Assembly (NCBI GenBank): GCA_002162675.1
Contig: MAAE01000032.1
Location: 62,001 to 126,000, forward strand
DNA length: 64,000 nt
DNA from: Colwellia sp. 39_35_sub15_T18
Lineage (GTDB): Bacteria > Pseudomonadota > Gammaproteobacteria > Enterobacterales > Alteromonadaceae
Direction: 5' to 3'
Shown: one piece after another, positions 48,068 to 59,202 of the stretch
Position numbering within the stretch: the stretch's first letter is position 1
How the letters are laid out: each line of letters starts with the position of its first letter
The notes under the pieces: model-generated
The model's input: the letters and a program-made list of their open reading frames with translations, nothing else
Told to the model about the DNA's origin: nothing
Databases searched by the model: none
Position numbers and translations under genes: made by a program

Positions 48068-49729
48068 ATGACTGAAAATTTTGCGCAACTTTTTGAAGAA
48101 AGTTTACAAGAAATCGAAACCCGCCCTGGTTCAATTATCAAGGGTACAATCGTAAAAGTAACCAAAGACAACGTAATCGTTGACGCTGGTCTTAAATCTG
48201 AGAGCGTTATCTCAATCGACCAATTCAAGAACAATGCTGGTGAAGTGGAAGTTGTTGTTGGTGATCAAGTCGATGTATCGCTTAAAGCAACAGATGATGG
48301 TTTCGGTGAAACTGTACTTTCACGTGATGATGCAAAACGTCACGAAGCATGGCAAGTACTTGAAAAAGCCTATGAAGAAAAAGAGACTGTTATCGGTGTT
48401 ATCAACGGTAAAGTTAAAGGTGGTTTCACGGTTGAAGTTAGCGATATACGTGCTTTCTTACCGGGTTCATTAGTAGATGTACGTCCTGTACGTGACACTG
48501 CTCACCTTGAAGGTAAAGATTTAGAATTCAAAGTTATTAAGCTTGATCAAAAGCGTAATAACGTAGTTGTTTCACGTCGTGCTGTTATCGAAGCTGAAGG
48601 TAGTGCAGAACGTGATGAATTACTAGAGTCATTAGCGGAAGGCCAAGAAGTTAAAGGTATCGTTAAAAACCTTACAGACTACGGTGCATTCGTTGATTTA
48701 GGCGGCATTGACGGCCTACTTCACATCACAGATATGGCTTGGAAACGTGTTAAGCACCCAAGTGAAATCGTAAATGTTGGTGATGAAATTCAAGTTAAAG
48801 TATTGAAATTCGACCGTGAGCGTACTCGTGTATCTCTTGGTATGAAGCAGTTAGGCGAAGATCCATGGGTAGCAATTGCTAACCGTTACCCAGAAGGTTC
48901 TAAACTTTCTGGTCGCGTAACTAACTTAACTGACTACGGCTGTTTCGTTGAAATCCAAGAAGGCGTTGAAGGTTTAGTTCACGTTTCTGAAATGGATTGG
49001 ACTAACAAAAACATCCACCCATCTAAAGTTGTTAACTTAGGTGACACTGTTGAAGTACTAGTATTAGAAATTGACGAAGAACGTCGTCGTATTTCTTTAG
49101 GCCTTAAACAATGTATTGCTAACCCTTGGGAAGAGTTTGCTAAAAACTTCAACAAAGGCGATAAAGTATCAGGTAAGATCAAGTCAATCACTGACTTTGG
49201 TATCTTCATTGGTCTTGATGGCGGCATAGATGGTTTAGTTCACTTATCTGATATTTCATGGAATGGCGGTGAAGAAGCTGTTCGTGATTATAAGAAAGGC
49301 GATGAAATCACAGCTATCGTATTGCAAGTTGATCCTGAGCGTGAGCGTATCTCTCTTGGTGTTAAGCAAGCTGAAGATGACCCGTTCAATATGTATCTGA
49401 CAGATAAGAAAAAAGGTGCTATTGTTACAGGTAAGGTAACGGCTGTTGACGCTAAAGGTGCTACTATCGAGTTAGCCGAAAGTGTTGAAGGTTACTTACG
49501 TGTTAGCGATATCTCTGTTGAACGTATTGAAGATGCGTCTACAGAATTATCTATTGGTGATGATGTTGAAGCTAAGTTTATGGGTGTGGATCGTAAGAAC
49601 CGTACTATTAGCTTATCTATCAAAGCGAAAGATCAAGCTGACGAACGTGAAGCTATAGACAGCTTAAACCAAGTTGAAGAAACAGGTTTAAGTGCAATGG
49701 CAGCAGCGTTTAAAAACGCTAAAAACTAA
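48068..49729 (+). CDS. rpsA: 30S ribosomal protein S1
   Basis: 553 residues with six S1/OB-fold repeats; repeats 3-6 are most alike, each with a G-x-V-x-x-(I/L)-x-D-(Y/F)-G-x-F motif ([41 protein letters not shown]). S1 unfolds mRNA at the ribosome and is essential in gammaproteobacteria. Codon use is visibly more biased (CGT, GGT, AAA) than in neighbours, as expected of a highly expressed gene. The leader suggests autoregulation. Confidence 0.97.
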   Translation: MTENFAQLFEESLQEIETRPGSIIKGTIVKVTKDNVIVDAGLKSESVISIDQFKNNAGEVEVVVGDQVDVSLKATDDGFGETVLSRDDAKRHEAWQVLEKAYEEKETVIGVINGKVKGGFTVEVSDIRAFLPGSLVDVRPVRDTAHLEGKDLEFKVIKLDQKRNNVVVSRRAVIEAEGSAERDELLESLAEGQEVKGIVKNLTDYGAFVDLGGIDGLLHITDMAWKRVKHPSEIVNVGDEIQVKVLKFDRERTRVSLGMKQLGEDPWVAIANRYPEGSKLSGRVTNLTDYGCFVEIQEGVEGLVHVSEMDWTNKNIHPSKVVNLGDTVEVLVLEIDEERRRISLGLKQCIANPWEEFAKNFNKGDKVSGKIKSITDFGIFIGLDGGIDGLVHLSDISWNGGEEAVRDYKKGDEITAIVLQVDPERERISLGVKQAEDDPFNMYLTDKKKGAIVTGKVTAVDAKGATIELAESVEGYLRVSDISVERIEDASTELSIGDDVEAKFMGVDRKNRTISLSIKAKDQADEREAIDSLNQVEETGLSAMAAAFKNAKN

Positions 49730-49812
49730 TTTCTTGTAAAAAGATATTATTTTTAATACTTTGCACTTTTTCTAGTTTTACTTTAGTAATAAAGAAGACT
49801 AAAAAGACAGTG

Positions 49813-49836
49813 GAGGAGAATATCACTATTCTCCTC
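49813..49836 (+). terminator. Perfect hairpin between rpsA and ihfB
   Basis: GAGGAGAATA and TATTCTCCTC form an uninterrupted 10-bp stem with a TCAC loop. Only a weak T-rich tail follows (TTATATT), so it may be a partial terminator or an mRNA 3' end that sets rpsA against ihfB levels. Confidence 0.55.
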
Positions 49837-49884
49837 TTATATTAACTTCATTAGCGCGAAGCTAGATGAATACTGGAGGGTCAA

Positions 49885-50172
49885 ATGACCAAATCAGAAC
49901 TCATTGAAAAATTAGCCGATAAATTATCTCATTTGTCAGCTAAAGATGTAGAACAATCGATTAAAGAAATCTTAGAATTAATGGCGCAATCTTTATCAAA
50001 AGGTGACCGTATAGAAATTAGAGGTTTTGGTAGTTTTTCATTGCATTATCGTGCTCCTAGAGTTGGTAGAAATCCAAAAACTGGTGAATCAGTTGAGTTA
50101 AGTGGTAAATACGTACCTCACTTTAAACCAGGCAAAGAGTTGCGAGAAAGAGTTAATCTTTCGGTAGCTTAA
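49885..50172 (+). CDS. ihfB: Integration host factor subunit beta
   Basis: 95-residue DNA-bending protein, partner of IhfA. It shows the HU/IHF fold with the DNA-inserting arm [17 protein letters not shown] and the intercalating proline in RNPKTG. GGAGGG stands just before the ATG. It follows rpsA as in E. coli and is closed by a strong terminator about 65 bp after the stop. Confidence 0.95.
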   Translation: MTKSELIEKLADKLSHLSAKDVEQSIKEILELMAQSLSKGDRIEIRGFGSFSLHYRAPRVGRNPKTGESVELSGKYVPHFKPGKELRERVNLSVA

Positions 50173-50234
50173 TTGCGGGTTAATTGTCTCTATATTGCAA
50201 CCTTATTGTAAAAGATGCAAAAAAATCAGATAAT

Positions 50235-50265
50235 AAACGGCATACATTAGTATGCCGTTTTTTTT
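50235..50265 (+). terminator. ihfB rho-independent terminator
   Basis: AAACGGCATAC and GTATGCCGTTT form an 11-bp stem around an ATTA-type loop and are followed by eight T. It separates ihfB from lapA-lapB. Confidence 0.93.
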
Positions 50266-50311
50266 CGTCTACATTTATATTAATTACAATTTCTAAGTGA
50301 GATCACCCAAC

Positions 50312-50557
50312 GTGCGAATTTATTTTACTTTTTTCTTAATGTTAATTTTACTTGCTATTGCCTTTGTTTTTGGTAGCCAAAATGAGCAGATAATTTCATT
50401 AAATTATCTTATCGCAAAAGTCGATCTTTCTATCGCGGCGGCAGTAAGCCTATTCACCGTTATTGGTATATCGATAGGGATATTGGTAACTATACTATGG
50501 CGCTTGATCCGCAAGGGCAAAAAAGCATTAGCCAAAAATCGCTCAACTGAAGCTTAA
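50312..50557 (+). CDS. lapA: LapA, lipopolysaccharide assembly membrane protein
   Basis: Small DUF1049 membrane protein with two helices (FTFFLMLILLAIAFVFGSQN and a second at about 45-65). LapA works with LapB in envelope and LPS homeostasis. Start is uncertain: GTG 50312 (81 residues) aligns best with the E. coli N-terminus, which begins near the first helix, while the track start GTG 50297 adds five residues. No strong Shine-Dalgarno supports either. lapB starts 14 bp after its stop. Confidence 0.85.
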   Translation: MRIYFTFFLMLILLAIAFVFGSQNEQIISLNYLIAKVDLSIAAAVSLFTVIGISIGILVTILWRLIRKGKKALAKNRSTEA

Positions 50558-50571
50558 GTGTAACTAATATA

Positions 50572-51741
50572 ATGATAGAGCTACTTTTTTTATTACTTCC
50601 CGTTGCCATGGCCTATGGTTGGTTTATGGGACGAAATAGCATCAAGCAAAAAGATCAAACCATCAAGCAAGACTTATCGATTAAGTATTCTACCGGTTTA
50701 AATTACCTGTTATCTAATCAAAAAGATAAAGCGATAGATTCACTCCTCGAGGCTTTAAAAGTTGAAGATGATAGTGTTGAAGCTCACTTTGCTATGGCCA
50801 ACTTATTTCGTAAACGTGGTGAGCTCGATAGAGCATTGAAAGTGCACGAGCATTTAGTTCGTCACGGAAATCTACCCACCAAAGACAAACAACAAGCAGT
50901 ATTTGAGTTAGGTAAAGATTTTCTCAGCGCAGGCCTGTATGACAGAGCTGAAAAAATGTTTAATAAGTTATTAAAGTCTAATGATTATGGTTTGAAATCA
51001 TTAACTTATTTACTGCAGATTTTTCAATCTACCAAAGATTGGCAGCAGGGTATAAACCATAAAAAACTGATTGTTAAACTAAATGATAAACGCCTTTTAC
51101 ATACATTAGCTAATTTTTATTGTGAACAAGCAACCAGCGCTTTTGAGCAAGATAAATTTATAGAAGTGATCGAGTTACTTGAGCAAGCATTGAAATTAGA
51201 CCCTAACTCTTGTCGTGCTAACTGGCTAATGGCAAAAATTTACGAAAATCACAAACAATGTGAGCTAGCATGTAAATGTTACCAAGATATTTATCAACAA
51301 GATAAAGAGTTTTTTCCTGATGTTATTGAACAAATGCATCAATGTTACCTTGAACTTGATGCAAGCGATGAGTTCTTTAGCTTCATTAAAAAAGTTTATG
51401 ATGAAACGGCAAGCTCTAGTGCATTAATCTCTTATTTAAGCTATGTAGAAGAAAAGCACGGCAATAAAAAAGCACAAGAGTTTATGTTGTCGGCATTAAA
51501 GCGTAGACCCACTATTCGGGGGTTTAGGCATTTTGTTAAAATGCAAATGAACCAGCCAGAAATGGCAGTAAACAATACTAGCTTAGACTTAATTAGAGAA
51601 TTAATTAGTGAATATTTAAAAGTTAAGCATAGATATAGTTGTCGCAGTTGTGGTTTTAATAGCTCAACTCATTATTGGTCTTGTCCATCCTGTCATGAGT
51701 GGGAACAACTTAAACCCGTGCGTGGGCTCGAAGGCGAATAA
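50572..51741 (+). CDS. lapB: LapB (YciM), TPR regulator of LPS synthesis
   Basis: 389 residues: an N-terminal membrane anchor (LLFLLLPVAMAYGWFMG), nine or so TPR repeats (from GLNYLLSNQKDKAIDSLLEAL onward) and a C-terminal rubredoxin-like metal site with two C-x2-C pairs (CRSCGF and CPSC). LapB promotes FtsH-dependent degradation of LpxC and so limits LPS synthesis. The anchor plus cytoplasmic TPR/rubredoxin layout is complete. Confidence 0.94.
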   Translation: MIELLFLLLPVAMAYGWFMGRNSIKQKDQTIKQDLSIKYSTGLNYLLSNQKDKAIDSLLEALKVEDDSVEAHFAMANLFRKRGELDRALKVHEHLVRHGNLPTKDKQQAVFELGKDFLSAGLYDRAEKMFNKLLKSNDYGLKSLTYLLQIFQSTKDWQQGINHKKLIVKLNDKRLLHTLANFYCEQATSAFEQDKFIEVIELLEQALKLDPNSCRANWLMAKIYENHKQCELACKCYQDIYQQDKEFFPDVIEQMHQCYLELDASDEFFSFIKKVYDETASSSALISYLSYVEEKHGNKKAQEFMLSALKRRPTIRGFRHFVKMQMNQPEMAVNNTSLDLIRELISEYLKVKHRYSCRSCGFNSSTHYWSCPSCHEWEQLKPVRGLEGE

Positions 51742-51811
51742 ATAATATTGTAAATTAACTTATTCCTGTAGCGAGTAAGTTAATAAAAAAGAATTGAAAA
51801 TAGGAAACACC

Positions 51812-52507
51812 ATGTTAGATCCAAAAGTAGTTGTCGCGTTAGATTTTGATAAAAAAAATGATGCCTTATCATTTGTAGATAGAATCTCGCCAAGCGATTG
51901 TAAGTTAAAAGTGGGTAAAGAAATGTTCACCTACTTTGGCCCTGAATTTGTAAAAACCTTAACAGGGAAGGGCTTTGATGTTTTTCTTGATTTAAAGTTT
52001 CATGATATTCCTAATACGGTAGCAAAAGCGGTTACGGCTGCAGCCGATTTAGGCGTATGGATGGTTAATGTGCATGCTAGTGGTGGTAGTCAAATGATGA
52101 CTAAAGCCAAAGAAGCATTAATGCATTATGGTGACGATGCACCGTTACTGATTGCGGTAACGGTATTAACGAGCATGTCAGAAAACGACTTACGCGGTTT
52201 AGGGATCACAAAGACACCAGCAGAGCAGGTTGATTTCCTTGCTAGCTTAGCCAAACAAAGTGGCTTAGACGGTGTTGTTTGTTCGGCATGGGAAGCGGAG
52301 CAGCTAAAGTTGTCTTTAGGTAAAGAGTTTAAACTCATTACCCCAGGTATTAGACCTGCTGGCTCGGCAAAAGATGATCAACAACGCATAATGACGCCAG
52401 AGCAAGCAATTAATGTCGGTGTCGATTATTTGGTGATCGGACGCCCAATTACTAAAGCAGTAGACCCTCAGTTAGTACTAGAGCAAATTAATGCCTCAAT
52501 TACATAG
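51812..52507 (+). CDS. pyrF: Orotidine 5'-phosphate decarboxylase
   Basis: Final step of de novo UMP synthesis. The ATG 18 bases into the track ORF gives [12 protein letters not shown], 231 residues, matching the family; AGGA lies just upstream. KVGKEMF, the catalytic [11 protein letters not shown] and VIGRPITKA are all conserved. lapB-pyrF linkage is the E. coli arrangement. No terminator of its own is seen before the shared one at 52710. Confidence 0.95.
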   Translation: MLDPKVVVALDFDKKNDALSFVDRISPSDCKLKVGKEMFTYFGPEFVKTLTGKGFDVFLDLKFHDIPNTVAKAVTAAADLGVWMVNVHASGGSQMMTKAKEALMHYGDDAPLLIAVTVLTSMSENDLRGLGITKTPAEQVDFLASLAKQSGLDGVVCSAWEAEQLKLSLGKEFKLITPGIRPAGSAKDDQQRIMTPEQAINVGVDYLVIGRPITKAVDPQLVLEQINASIT

Positions 52508-52544
52508 GTGGGAACTTGTCCGCGCTTTGCTATTAAAGCAGTGT

Positions 52545-52709
52545 TGTTCACACTGAACATACACGCTCTTTGCCATCAGGAGAATTGCGTCCTGCATTCT
52601 CTAAGTAGTCACATCCTTGTAACGTCATGGCACCGCGACATACGACCGCCAAGGATGGCGGAAGTGCAGTTTTTGCAGGAGCAAAAAATTGCCCGTACAT
52701 CCTGTACAT
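52545..52709 (-). repeat. Terminator-associated hairpin repeat, copy B
   Basis: This is the reverse-strand relative of copy A. Read on the minus strand it begins ATGTACAGGATGTACGGGC right after the gapA terminator T-run. It then carries the same GCAAAAACTGC and CCGCCA/TGGCGG hairpins as the third unit of copy A and ends GGCAAAGAGCGTGTATG. The first stem is GTAC/GTAC instead of GTTC/GAAC, a compensatory pair change. An insertion inside the GCCAT/ATGGC hairpin adds another hairpin with AGGA in its loop. The track ORF at 52508 is an artefact of this repeat. Confidence 0.85.
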
Positions 52710-52743
52710 AAAAAAGGCTTAGTTTCTCAACTGAGCCTTTTTT
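52710..52743 (-). terminator. Bidirectional terminator between pyrF and gapA
   Basis: AAAAAGGCTTAGTT and AACTGAGCCTTTTT pair across a TCTC loop with one wobble. T-runs occur on both strands, so it can end both the convergent pyrF and gapA transcripts. Confidence 0.9.
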
Positions 52744-52789
52744 GATCTAATAATTACAAAATATATTTTTCGACCGCTTATTTTTATAA

Positions 52790-54119
<1,330 letters not shown>

Positions 54120-55649
54120 ATGACACAAGATAAAGTTTTGTGTGACATCGGCTTTATTGGCCTTGGTGTTATGGGTAAAAACCTAGTGTTAAACCTTGCA
54201 GACAATGGTTTTAACATTGCGGCTTTTGATTTATGTGATGAAAAAATTCAAGAGGCTATGGAGCAAGACAAACAAGAAAATACCACAGGCTCACCTCGTG
54301 TTTATGGCTGCTCTTCATATACTGAGTTAATTTCACAATTAAAGGCTCCACACCTTATTGTCTTGAGTGTACCCGCAGGAGCACCCGTAGATCAGGTGTG
54401 TGAAAACTTGATAGGTGCGGGCATTCAACCCGATGATATTATTATTGATACAGGCAATAGTTTATGGACTGATACTGTTGCTCGCGAGAAAAAATATAAA
54501 AGTAACTTCTTATTATTTTCATCAGCCGTTTCAGGTGGTGAAGTAGGGGCGCGCTTTGGTCCGTCATTAATGCCTAGCGGCTCTCCGTATGCTTGGACAC
54601 GTGTAAAGCCTATTTGGGAAGCTATTGCAGCAAAAGTCGATGCCGAAACAGGAAAGCCTATTGAACGAAGTAAGCCAGGGCAAGTTATTACCGAAGGAGA
54701 ACCTTGTGCTGCTTATATCGGGCCAGCAGGAGCTGGGCATTATGTGAAAATGGTACATAATGGAATTGAATATGCTGATATGCAAATTATTTGTGAGGCT
54801 TACCATATTCTTAATGCTGGTTTAGGCTTAAGTGCAGATGAAATTGCTGATATTTTTGCACAATGGAATAATGGCTTGCTCGACAGTTATTTGATGGAAA
54901 TTAGTGTTGAAGTGCTACGCCACAAATCGTGTGACACTGGCACTACGTTAGTCGATTTAATTCTTGATAAAGCAGGGCAAAAAGGTACTGGATTATGGAC
55001 AGCTATGAGCAGCTTAGAAGTAGGGTGCCCAGCCCCAACTATTGCTCAAGCAGTATATGCTCGCTCTATTTCGTCATTTAAACAATTAAGAACTCAAGCC
55101 TGTACGATGTTAAAGGGTCCTGAGTCAGTAACGCTTTCAAACCAAGAAAAAATAGACTACATAGCGCAACTTCATGATGCTATATATTGTGCAAAAATGT
55201 GTGCTTATGCACAAGGCTTTCAGTTAATGAAATTAGCCGCCAAAGAGCATGGTTGGGCACTTGATTTTGCCAATATCGCTAAAATTTGGCGTGCTGGTTG
55301 TATTATTAGAGCGACATTTTTACAATCAATCGCCCATGCGTATGAACGTAACGAAGATTTAGATAATTTATTGCTTGATAATTTTTTTGCTAAACAGCTC
55401 AGTGAGCGTCAGTTCAATTGGCGTAAAGCTGTGTGTGGCGCTACTATGTTTGGCATACCTAATGGCGCATTGTCTTCAGCTTTGTCTTATTATGATTCAA
55501 TGCGAAGTGAAACTTTGCCTGCAAACTTGCTACAAGGTCAACGGGATTTTTTTGGCGCTCATACTTTTGAGCGTGTTGATAAAGCCGATGGCAAAAAATA
55601 CCATGTACAATGGTCAACACCTGAACGTAAAACCGTGATCATAGAGTAA
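54120..55649 (+). CDS. gnd: 6-phosphogluconate dehydrogenase, decarboxylating
   Basis: 509 residues, longer than the 468-residue E. coli Gnd. NADP-binding GFIGLGVMGKNLVLNLADNGF, substrate motif GGEVGARFGPSLMP, GHYVKMVHNGIEYADMQ, with the catalytic lysine, and KGTGLWT are conserved. An insertion of about 20 residues (ETGKPIERSKPGQVITEGEP) sits after the substrate motif. The enzyme makes ribulose-5-phosphate and NADPH in the oxidative pentose phosphate pathway. zwf and pgl are not adjacent. msrB follows at 12 bp. Confidence 0.93.
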   Translation: MTQDKVLCDIGFIGLGVMGKNLVLNLADNGFNIAAFDLCDEKIQEAMEQDKQENTTGSPRVYGCSSYTELISQLKAPHLIVLSVPAGAPVDQVCENLIGAGIQPDDIIIDTGNSLWTDTVAREKKYKSNFLLFSSAVSGGEVGARFGPSLMPSGSPYAWTRVKPIWEAIAAKVDAETGKPIERSKPGQVITEGEPCAAYIGPAGAGHYVKMVHNGIEYADMQIICEAYHILNAGLGLSADEIADIFAQWNNGLLDSYLMEISVEVLRHKSCDTGTTLVDLILDKAGQKGTGLWTAMSSLEVGCPAPTIAQAVYARSISSFKQLRTQACTMLKGPESVTLSNQEKIDYIAQLHDAIYCAKMCAYAQGFQLMKLAAKEHGWALDFANIAKIWRAGCIIRATFLQSIAHAYERNEDLDNLLLDNFFAKQLSERQFNWRKAVCGATMFGIPNGALSSALSYYDSMRSETLPANLLQGQRDFFGAHTFERVDKADGKKYHVQWSTPERKTVIIE

Positions 55650-55661
55650 GGGCTTATTGTT

Positions 55662-56057
55662 ATGAATGATGAAAATTATAAAGAAAAATTGAGTGACGCC
55701 GCTTATAAAGTTTGTCGTTTAGCGGCGACTGAGCAACCTTTTACAGGCATTTATAATGATCATTGGCTAGCGGGAACTTATTTATGTGCCTGTTGTGATA
55801 AAGCGCTTTTTAGCAGCGAGAGTAAATTTAACGCCGGTTGTGGCTGGCCTAGTTTTTTTGCTACCATTTCAGGTAATGTCGCTTATATTGAAGACACAAG
55901 CCATAATATGCAACGTATAGAAATTCAATGTCAGCACTGCCAATCACATTTAGGCCATGTTTTTGATGACGGTCCTAAACCCACTGGTAAACGCTATTGC
56001 GTTAATTCTTTAAGTCTAACATTTCAAGCGCAGAGCAAACCTCATCATAGCGATTAG
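55662..56057 (+). CDS. msrB: Peptide-methionine (R)-S-oxide reductase MsrB
   Basis: 131-residue enzyme that repairs methionine-R-sulfoxide. Zinc cysteines appear as CACC and CQHC, and the catalytic cysteine lies in RYCVNSLSL. GCGWPSFF and HLGHVFDDGPKPTGKRYC are family signatures. It is probably co-transcribed with gnd (12-bp gap), a source of reducing power. In many relatives msrB neighbours gapA. The last four bases overlap the convergent DUF2989-like gene. Confidence 0.95.
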   Translation: MNDENYKEKLSDAAYKVCRLAATEQPFTGIYNDHWLAGTYLCACCDKALFSSESKFNAGCGWPSFFATISGNVAYIEDTSHNMQRIEIQCQHCQSHLGHVFDDGPKPTGKRYCVNSLSLTFQAQSKPHHSD

Positions 56058-56851
56058 TATTTTGGTGCCTTAAATTCCCCTTGCTCAATTTTATCTAAGG
56101 TGCTTTTGGCAACTTCATCCAAAAAATCAACATTTAAGGAATGGCTCTTAGCAAGTTGCTGCAAGGTGAATTCTACTTGATTACTGTTATTATTGACGAC
56201 AAGTTGATATATTTTCAACCAGATATATGCTTGCTTAGGTTTATCTTTATTGGTAAATATTGTGGCAAGCGTTTGTAATACTTCAGGTATTAATTTTTCT
56301 TTTGGTTGGTGCAGCTCTAACGCGTGAAATAATAACGCTAAGGTTTTATTGATGTCTTTTTTCGAGTAATAGCTCGCTAAATGATATTGTGAAATAGCGT
56401 TTTCTAATTCACTGCTCCCTTCTAATTGAATAAACTGCTGTAATGACTTTTTATTTAACTCTCTTGACCAATGGTAATAAAGTAAGTGTGGGTGTTTAGA
56501 GGTTAGGGTTTGAGCTGACAATTCGGCTAGTTGTGCTTTTGCTTTGAGTAAATTGTTTTTTCTTAAAGTGGTTTTTTCTTTTAATTTAATATGTTGTATT
56601 TGAGAGGCTAGGCTCATGCAGCCAACATACCCTTCATAAGCCACTAATAGATGATATTTTTGTAAGTCTTGTTTTTGCGTTTTTAAAGCAATTCTCGCCA
56701 AAGCAACATCAACTCGCTCACGCTTACACCAACTATCTTTACCAAATTCATGACAGATTTGAGGGTTTTCCTTACATAGTTCGGCTAAACTTTTACCTGA
56801 GTCGCAACTCAATAATAAAAAAAGGCTACAAAGCAGGAGCAGTTGTTTCAT
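56054..56851 (-). CDS. DUF2989-like lipoprotein
   Basis: 265 residues. The N-terminus KQLLLLCSLFLLLSC is a lipoprotein signal with a lipobox cysteine at 16. The mature region begins DSGKSLAELCKENPQIC and continues with helical hairpins that look like weak TPR/Sel1-type repeats (KTLALLFHALELHQ; QTLATIFTNKDKPKQAYIWLKIY). It resembles DUF2989 proteins of Shewanella and Vibrio, which also lie near gapA and msrB. No function is established. It converges on msrB with a 4-bp overlap. Confidence 0.65.
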   Translation of the reverse strand: MKQLLLLCSLFLLLSCDSGKSLAELCKENPQICHEFGKDSWCKRERVDVALARIALKTQKQDLQKYHLLVAYEGYVGCMSLASQIQHIKLKEKTTLRKNNLLKAKAQLAELSAQTLTSKHPHLLYYHWSRELNKKSLQQFIQLEGSSELENAISQYHLASYYSKKDINKTLALLFHALELHQPKEKLIPEVLQTLATIFTNKDKPKQAYIWLKIYQLVVNNNSNQVEFTLQQLAKSHSLNVDFLDEVAKSTLDKIEQGEFKAPKY

Positions 56852-57057
56852 ATAAAAATCGCTTATGTTAAGTATATAATTCAGGTTCAGATAATAGTTA
56901 ATAAATAAAGATGTAAGCTATAGCGAAACATTACATCATGCATTACAATGTGCGCGCAACAATTTCCCACTATAGTCAAGTTTTTACTTTTTAATAGTCA
57001 AACTAATATGATTATAGTAACTTACCGTTTAATTGACTGAAATAAAAGGTTTAACTA

Positions 57058-58509
57058 ATGACGTCTCATCTTGAGGAAGAGTATCAAGCAAGTTGGCAAG
57101 AGCGCCAGACTTTCGCTGAAAATATGCAACCTATCATAGGGCAGCTATTTAGAAACAAAGGCATCGAAATAGCTGTTTACGGTCGCCCGTTACTTAATGC
57201 TTCACCTATTGATATCATTAAAGCCCATAAATCAGTAGCTTTGCATGAAGAAAGCAAACTACGTTTACGTGAAAGTTTTCCTTTTGTTGAAGCATTAAGC
57301 AAAATGGCATTGGCTCCTGCACGTATCGATGTGGGTAAATTAGCTTATCGTTATTTATTTCAAGGACAGTCAAATGACTTGTCTATTGAACAATATCTAG
57401 AAAAAGAATTAGTAACGGTTAGTGAAGCCAATAAAGGTTCACAAAGCCAAGATGTAGTTTTATATGGTTTTGGTCGTATTGGTCGTTTATTAGCTCGTTT
57501 GCTTATTGAACAAACAGGCCCTAACGCCAAACTTAACTTGCGTGCTATTGTTTTACGCCCAAGTAAAGGCGGAGACGACTTAGAAAAACGTGCGAGTTTA
57601 TTGCGTCGTGATTCGGTGCATGGTGCCTTTAATGGTAGCATCACTATTGACAAAGAAAATAATGTTATTAAAGCCAATGGTGCTTTTATTAAGGTTATTT
57701 ATGCACAATCTCCTGCAGAAGTTGATTACACAGAATATGGTATTAATAATGCACTTGTTGTTGATAACACAGGTATTTGGACTGATGAAGATGGCTTAGG
57801 TCAGCACTTACAATCTCAAGGTGTTGCTAAAGTATTATTAACAGCACCAGCCAAAGGTGATATCAAAAACATCGTTTATGGTGTTAACCAAGATATGATT
57901 TTGCCAGAAGATAAAATTGTTTCTGCTGCTAGCTGTACTACTAATGCTATTACGCCAGTACTTAAAGCATTAAATGATGAATTTGGTATTCGTAACGGCC
58001 ATGTTGAAACGATTCACTCTTACACCAATGATCAAAATTTAATTGATAACTATCATAAAGCGCCACGTCGTGGCCGTAGTGCACCATTAAATATGGTTAT
58101 TAGTACCACAGGTGCTGCAAAAGCGGTTGCTAAAGCGCTACCTGAGTTAAAAGGTTTATTAACAGGTAACGCCATTCGTGTTCCTACGCCAAATGTTTCT
58201 ATGGCAATCATGAATTTAAATCTGAAGAAAGCGACAGATAAAGATAGCTTAAATGATTACTTGCGTAATATGTCATTGAAATCTGATTTGCAAAACCAGA
58301 TTGATTACACCGCTTCAAATGAAATTGTTTCAACTGATTTGGTTGGCTCGCGTTATGCGGGTGTTGTTGATTCACAAGCAACCATTGTTGATGGTGATAG
58401 AGCAGTATTATACGTATGGTATGACAACGAATTTGGCTATAGCTGTCAAGTAGTTCGCGTTATGCTTGAAATGGCGGGTATTACGGTACCAAATCTACCT
58501 ATTAAGTAA
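57058..58509 (+). CDS. Long-form glyceraldehyde-3-phosphate dehydrogenase
   Basis: 483 residues. A helical N-terminal extension of about 130 residues precedes a GAPDH core: VLYGFGRIGRLLARLL, the catalytic [35 protein letters not shown] and WYDNEFGYSCQVVRVM. The extended form is typical of marine gammaproteobacteria that also carry a short GapA. The coenzyme-binding turn (AIVLRPS rather than the Asp of GapA) suggests NADP use and perhaps a gluconeogenic role, which is inference. It has its own terminator. Confidence 0.9.
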   Translation: MTSHLEEEYQASWQERQTFAENMQPIIGQLFRNKGIEIAVYGRPLLNASPIDIIKAHKSVALHEESKLRLRESFPFVEALSKMALAPARIDVGKLAYRYLFQGQSNDLSIEQYLEKELVTVSEANKGSQSQDVVLYGFGRIGRLLARLLIEQTGPNAKLNLRAIVLRPSKGGDDLEKRASLLRRDSVHGAFNGSITIDKENNVIKANGAFIKVIYAQSPAEVDYTEYGINNALVVDNTGIWTDEDGLGQHLQSQGVAKVLLTAPAKGDIKNIVYGVNQDMILPEDKIVSAASCTTNAITPVLKALNDEFGIRNGHVETIHSYTNDQNLIDNYHKAPRRGRSAPLNMVISTTGAAKAVAKALPELKGLLTGNAIRVPTPNVSMAIMNLNLKKATDKDSLNDYLRNMSLKSDLQNQIDYTASNEIVSTDLVGSRYAGVVDSQATIVDGDRAVLYVWYDNEFGYSCQVVRVMLEMAGITVPNLPIK

Positions 58510-58526
58510 TTTTACCTTTAAATAAC

Positions 58527-58564
58527 TAAAAGCACGCACTTATCATGAGTGGGTGCTTTTTTTT
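58527..58564 (+). terminator. Terminator of the long GAPDH gene
   Basis: AAAAGCACGCACT and AGTGGGTGCTTTT form a 13-bp stem with one mismatch and a 7-base loop, followed by eight T in all. It starts 18 bp after the stop. Confidence 0.9.
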
Positions 58565-58649
58565 AATTTTTTGTGTCAAAATAAGTTAAGAAATAGCATA
58601 ACTAGCCGATATATCATTAAATTAACTTGATATGATTTGGAAAGGTTCA

Positions 58650-58844
58650 ATGTCTACAATACTTAACAATGATAGCCCCGCGGTTGATGCCAATACAGCC
58701 CAAGGTATAAAAACAGCAAATCTAGTTAAAAACCATAAAGAGCAAGAAGCTCAAATGGCTATCGATTTAATCGCTTCAGCAAGCATTGTGTCGCTACCTC
58801 AGCCGTTGGGAAATAGTGGTCATAATATTAATATAAAGGTGTAA
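58650..58844 (+). CDS. Small protein, possibly YjfB-type putative motility protein
   Basis: The track start 58632 is less likely than ATG 58650, which has AAAGG four to five bases upstream. The 64 residues include an amphipathic helix (LVKNHKEQEAQMAIDLIASA) and the ending PLGNSGHNINIKV. This pattern resembles the small YjfB putative-motility family, whose members end in G-x-N-I-x. Function is unknown even for that family. It lies alone between the GAPDH terminator and the convergent tusE gene. Confidence 0.5.
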   Translation: MSTILNNDSPAVDANTAQGIKTANLVKNHKEQEAQMAIDLIASASIVSLPQPLGNSGHNINIKV

Positions 58845-58863
58845 TACTATTAATTGAAATAAC

Positions 58864-59202
58864 CTACAAACAACGTTTAGGTTTTGGTAAACCCGCATAT
58901 TTTGTTGCTTGCTTGGCTGGGCCATCGGGAAATAGTCGAAAAAGATAACGGCTACTTGTTTTTTCTTCGCCAAATTCAGCTTTCATGGCTTTTGTCAGTG
59001 CTCTAATCGCTGGCGAGGTATTATAGGTTAAATAAAATTGACGGACAAAATTGATCACCTCCCAATGATCGCTTGTTAATACAAGGTTATCATGCTCTGC
59101 CATGATTATTGCCACATCTTCTTGCCACTGGGTGTGATCAAGTAAATAGCCTTGCTTATCTGTTGCTACTTGCTTGCCATTAAACTCAACACTTATTGCC
59201 AT
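58864..59202 (-). CDS. tusE: Sulfur relay protein TusE / DsrC family
   Basis: 112 residues, DsrC fold with [28 protein letters not shown] and the C-terminal ending PKRCL. Its cysteine, next to last, accepts sulfur from TusBCD and hands it to MnmA for 2-thiolation of tRNA wobble uridine. It overlaps the end of tusB by ten bases and so completes a tusD-C-B-E run, whereas in E. coli tusE is separate, next to yccA. yccA does lie upstream here. Confidence 0.93.
   Translation of the reverse strand: MAISVEFNGKQVATDKQGYLLDHTQWQEDVAIIMAEHDNLVLTSDHWEVINFVRQFYLTYNTSPAIRALTKAMKAEFGEEKTSSRYLFRLFPDGPAKQATKYAGLPKPKRCL

Noticed and set aside
52508-52711. 67-aa ORF after pyrF
   Set aside because: Lies entirely in repeat copy B and has no ribosome binding site.
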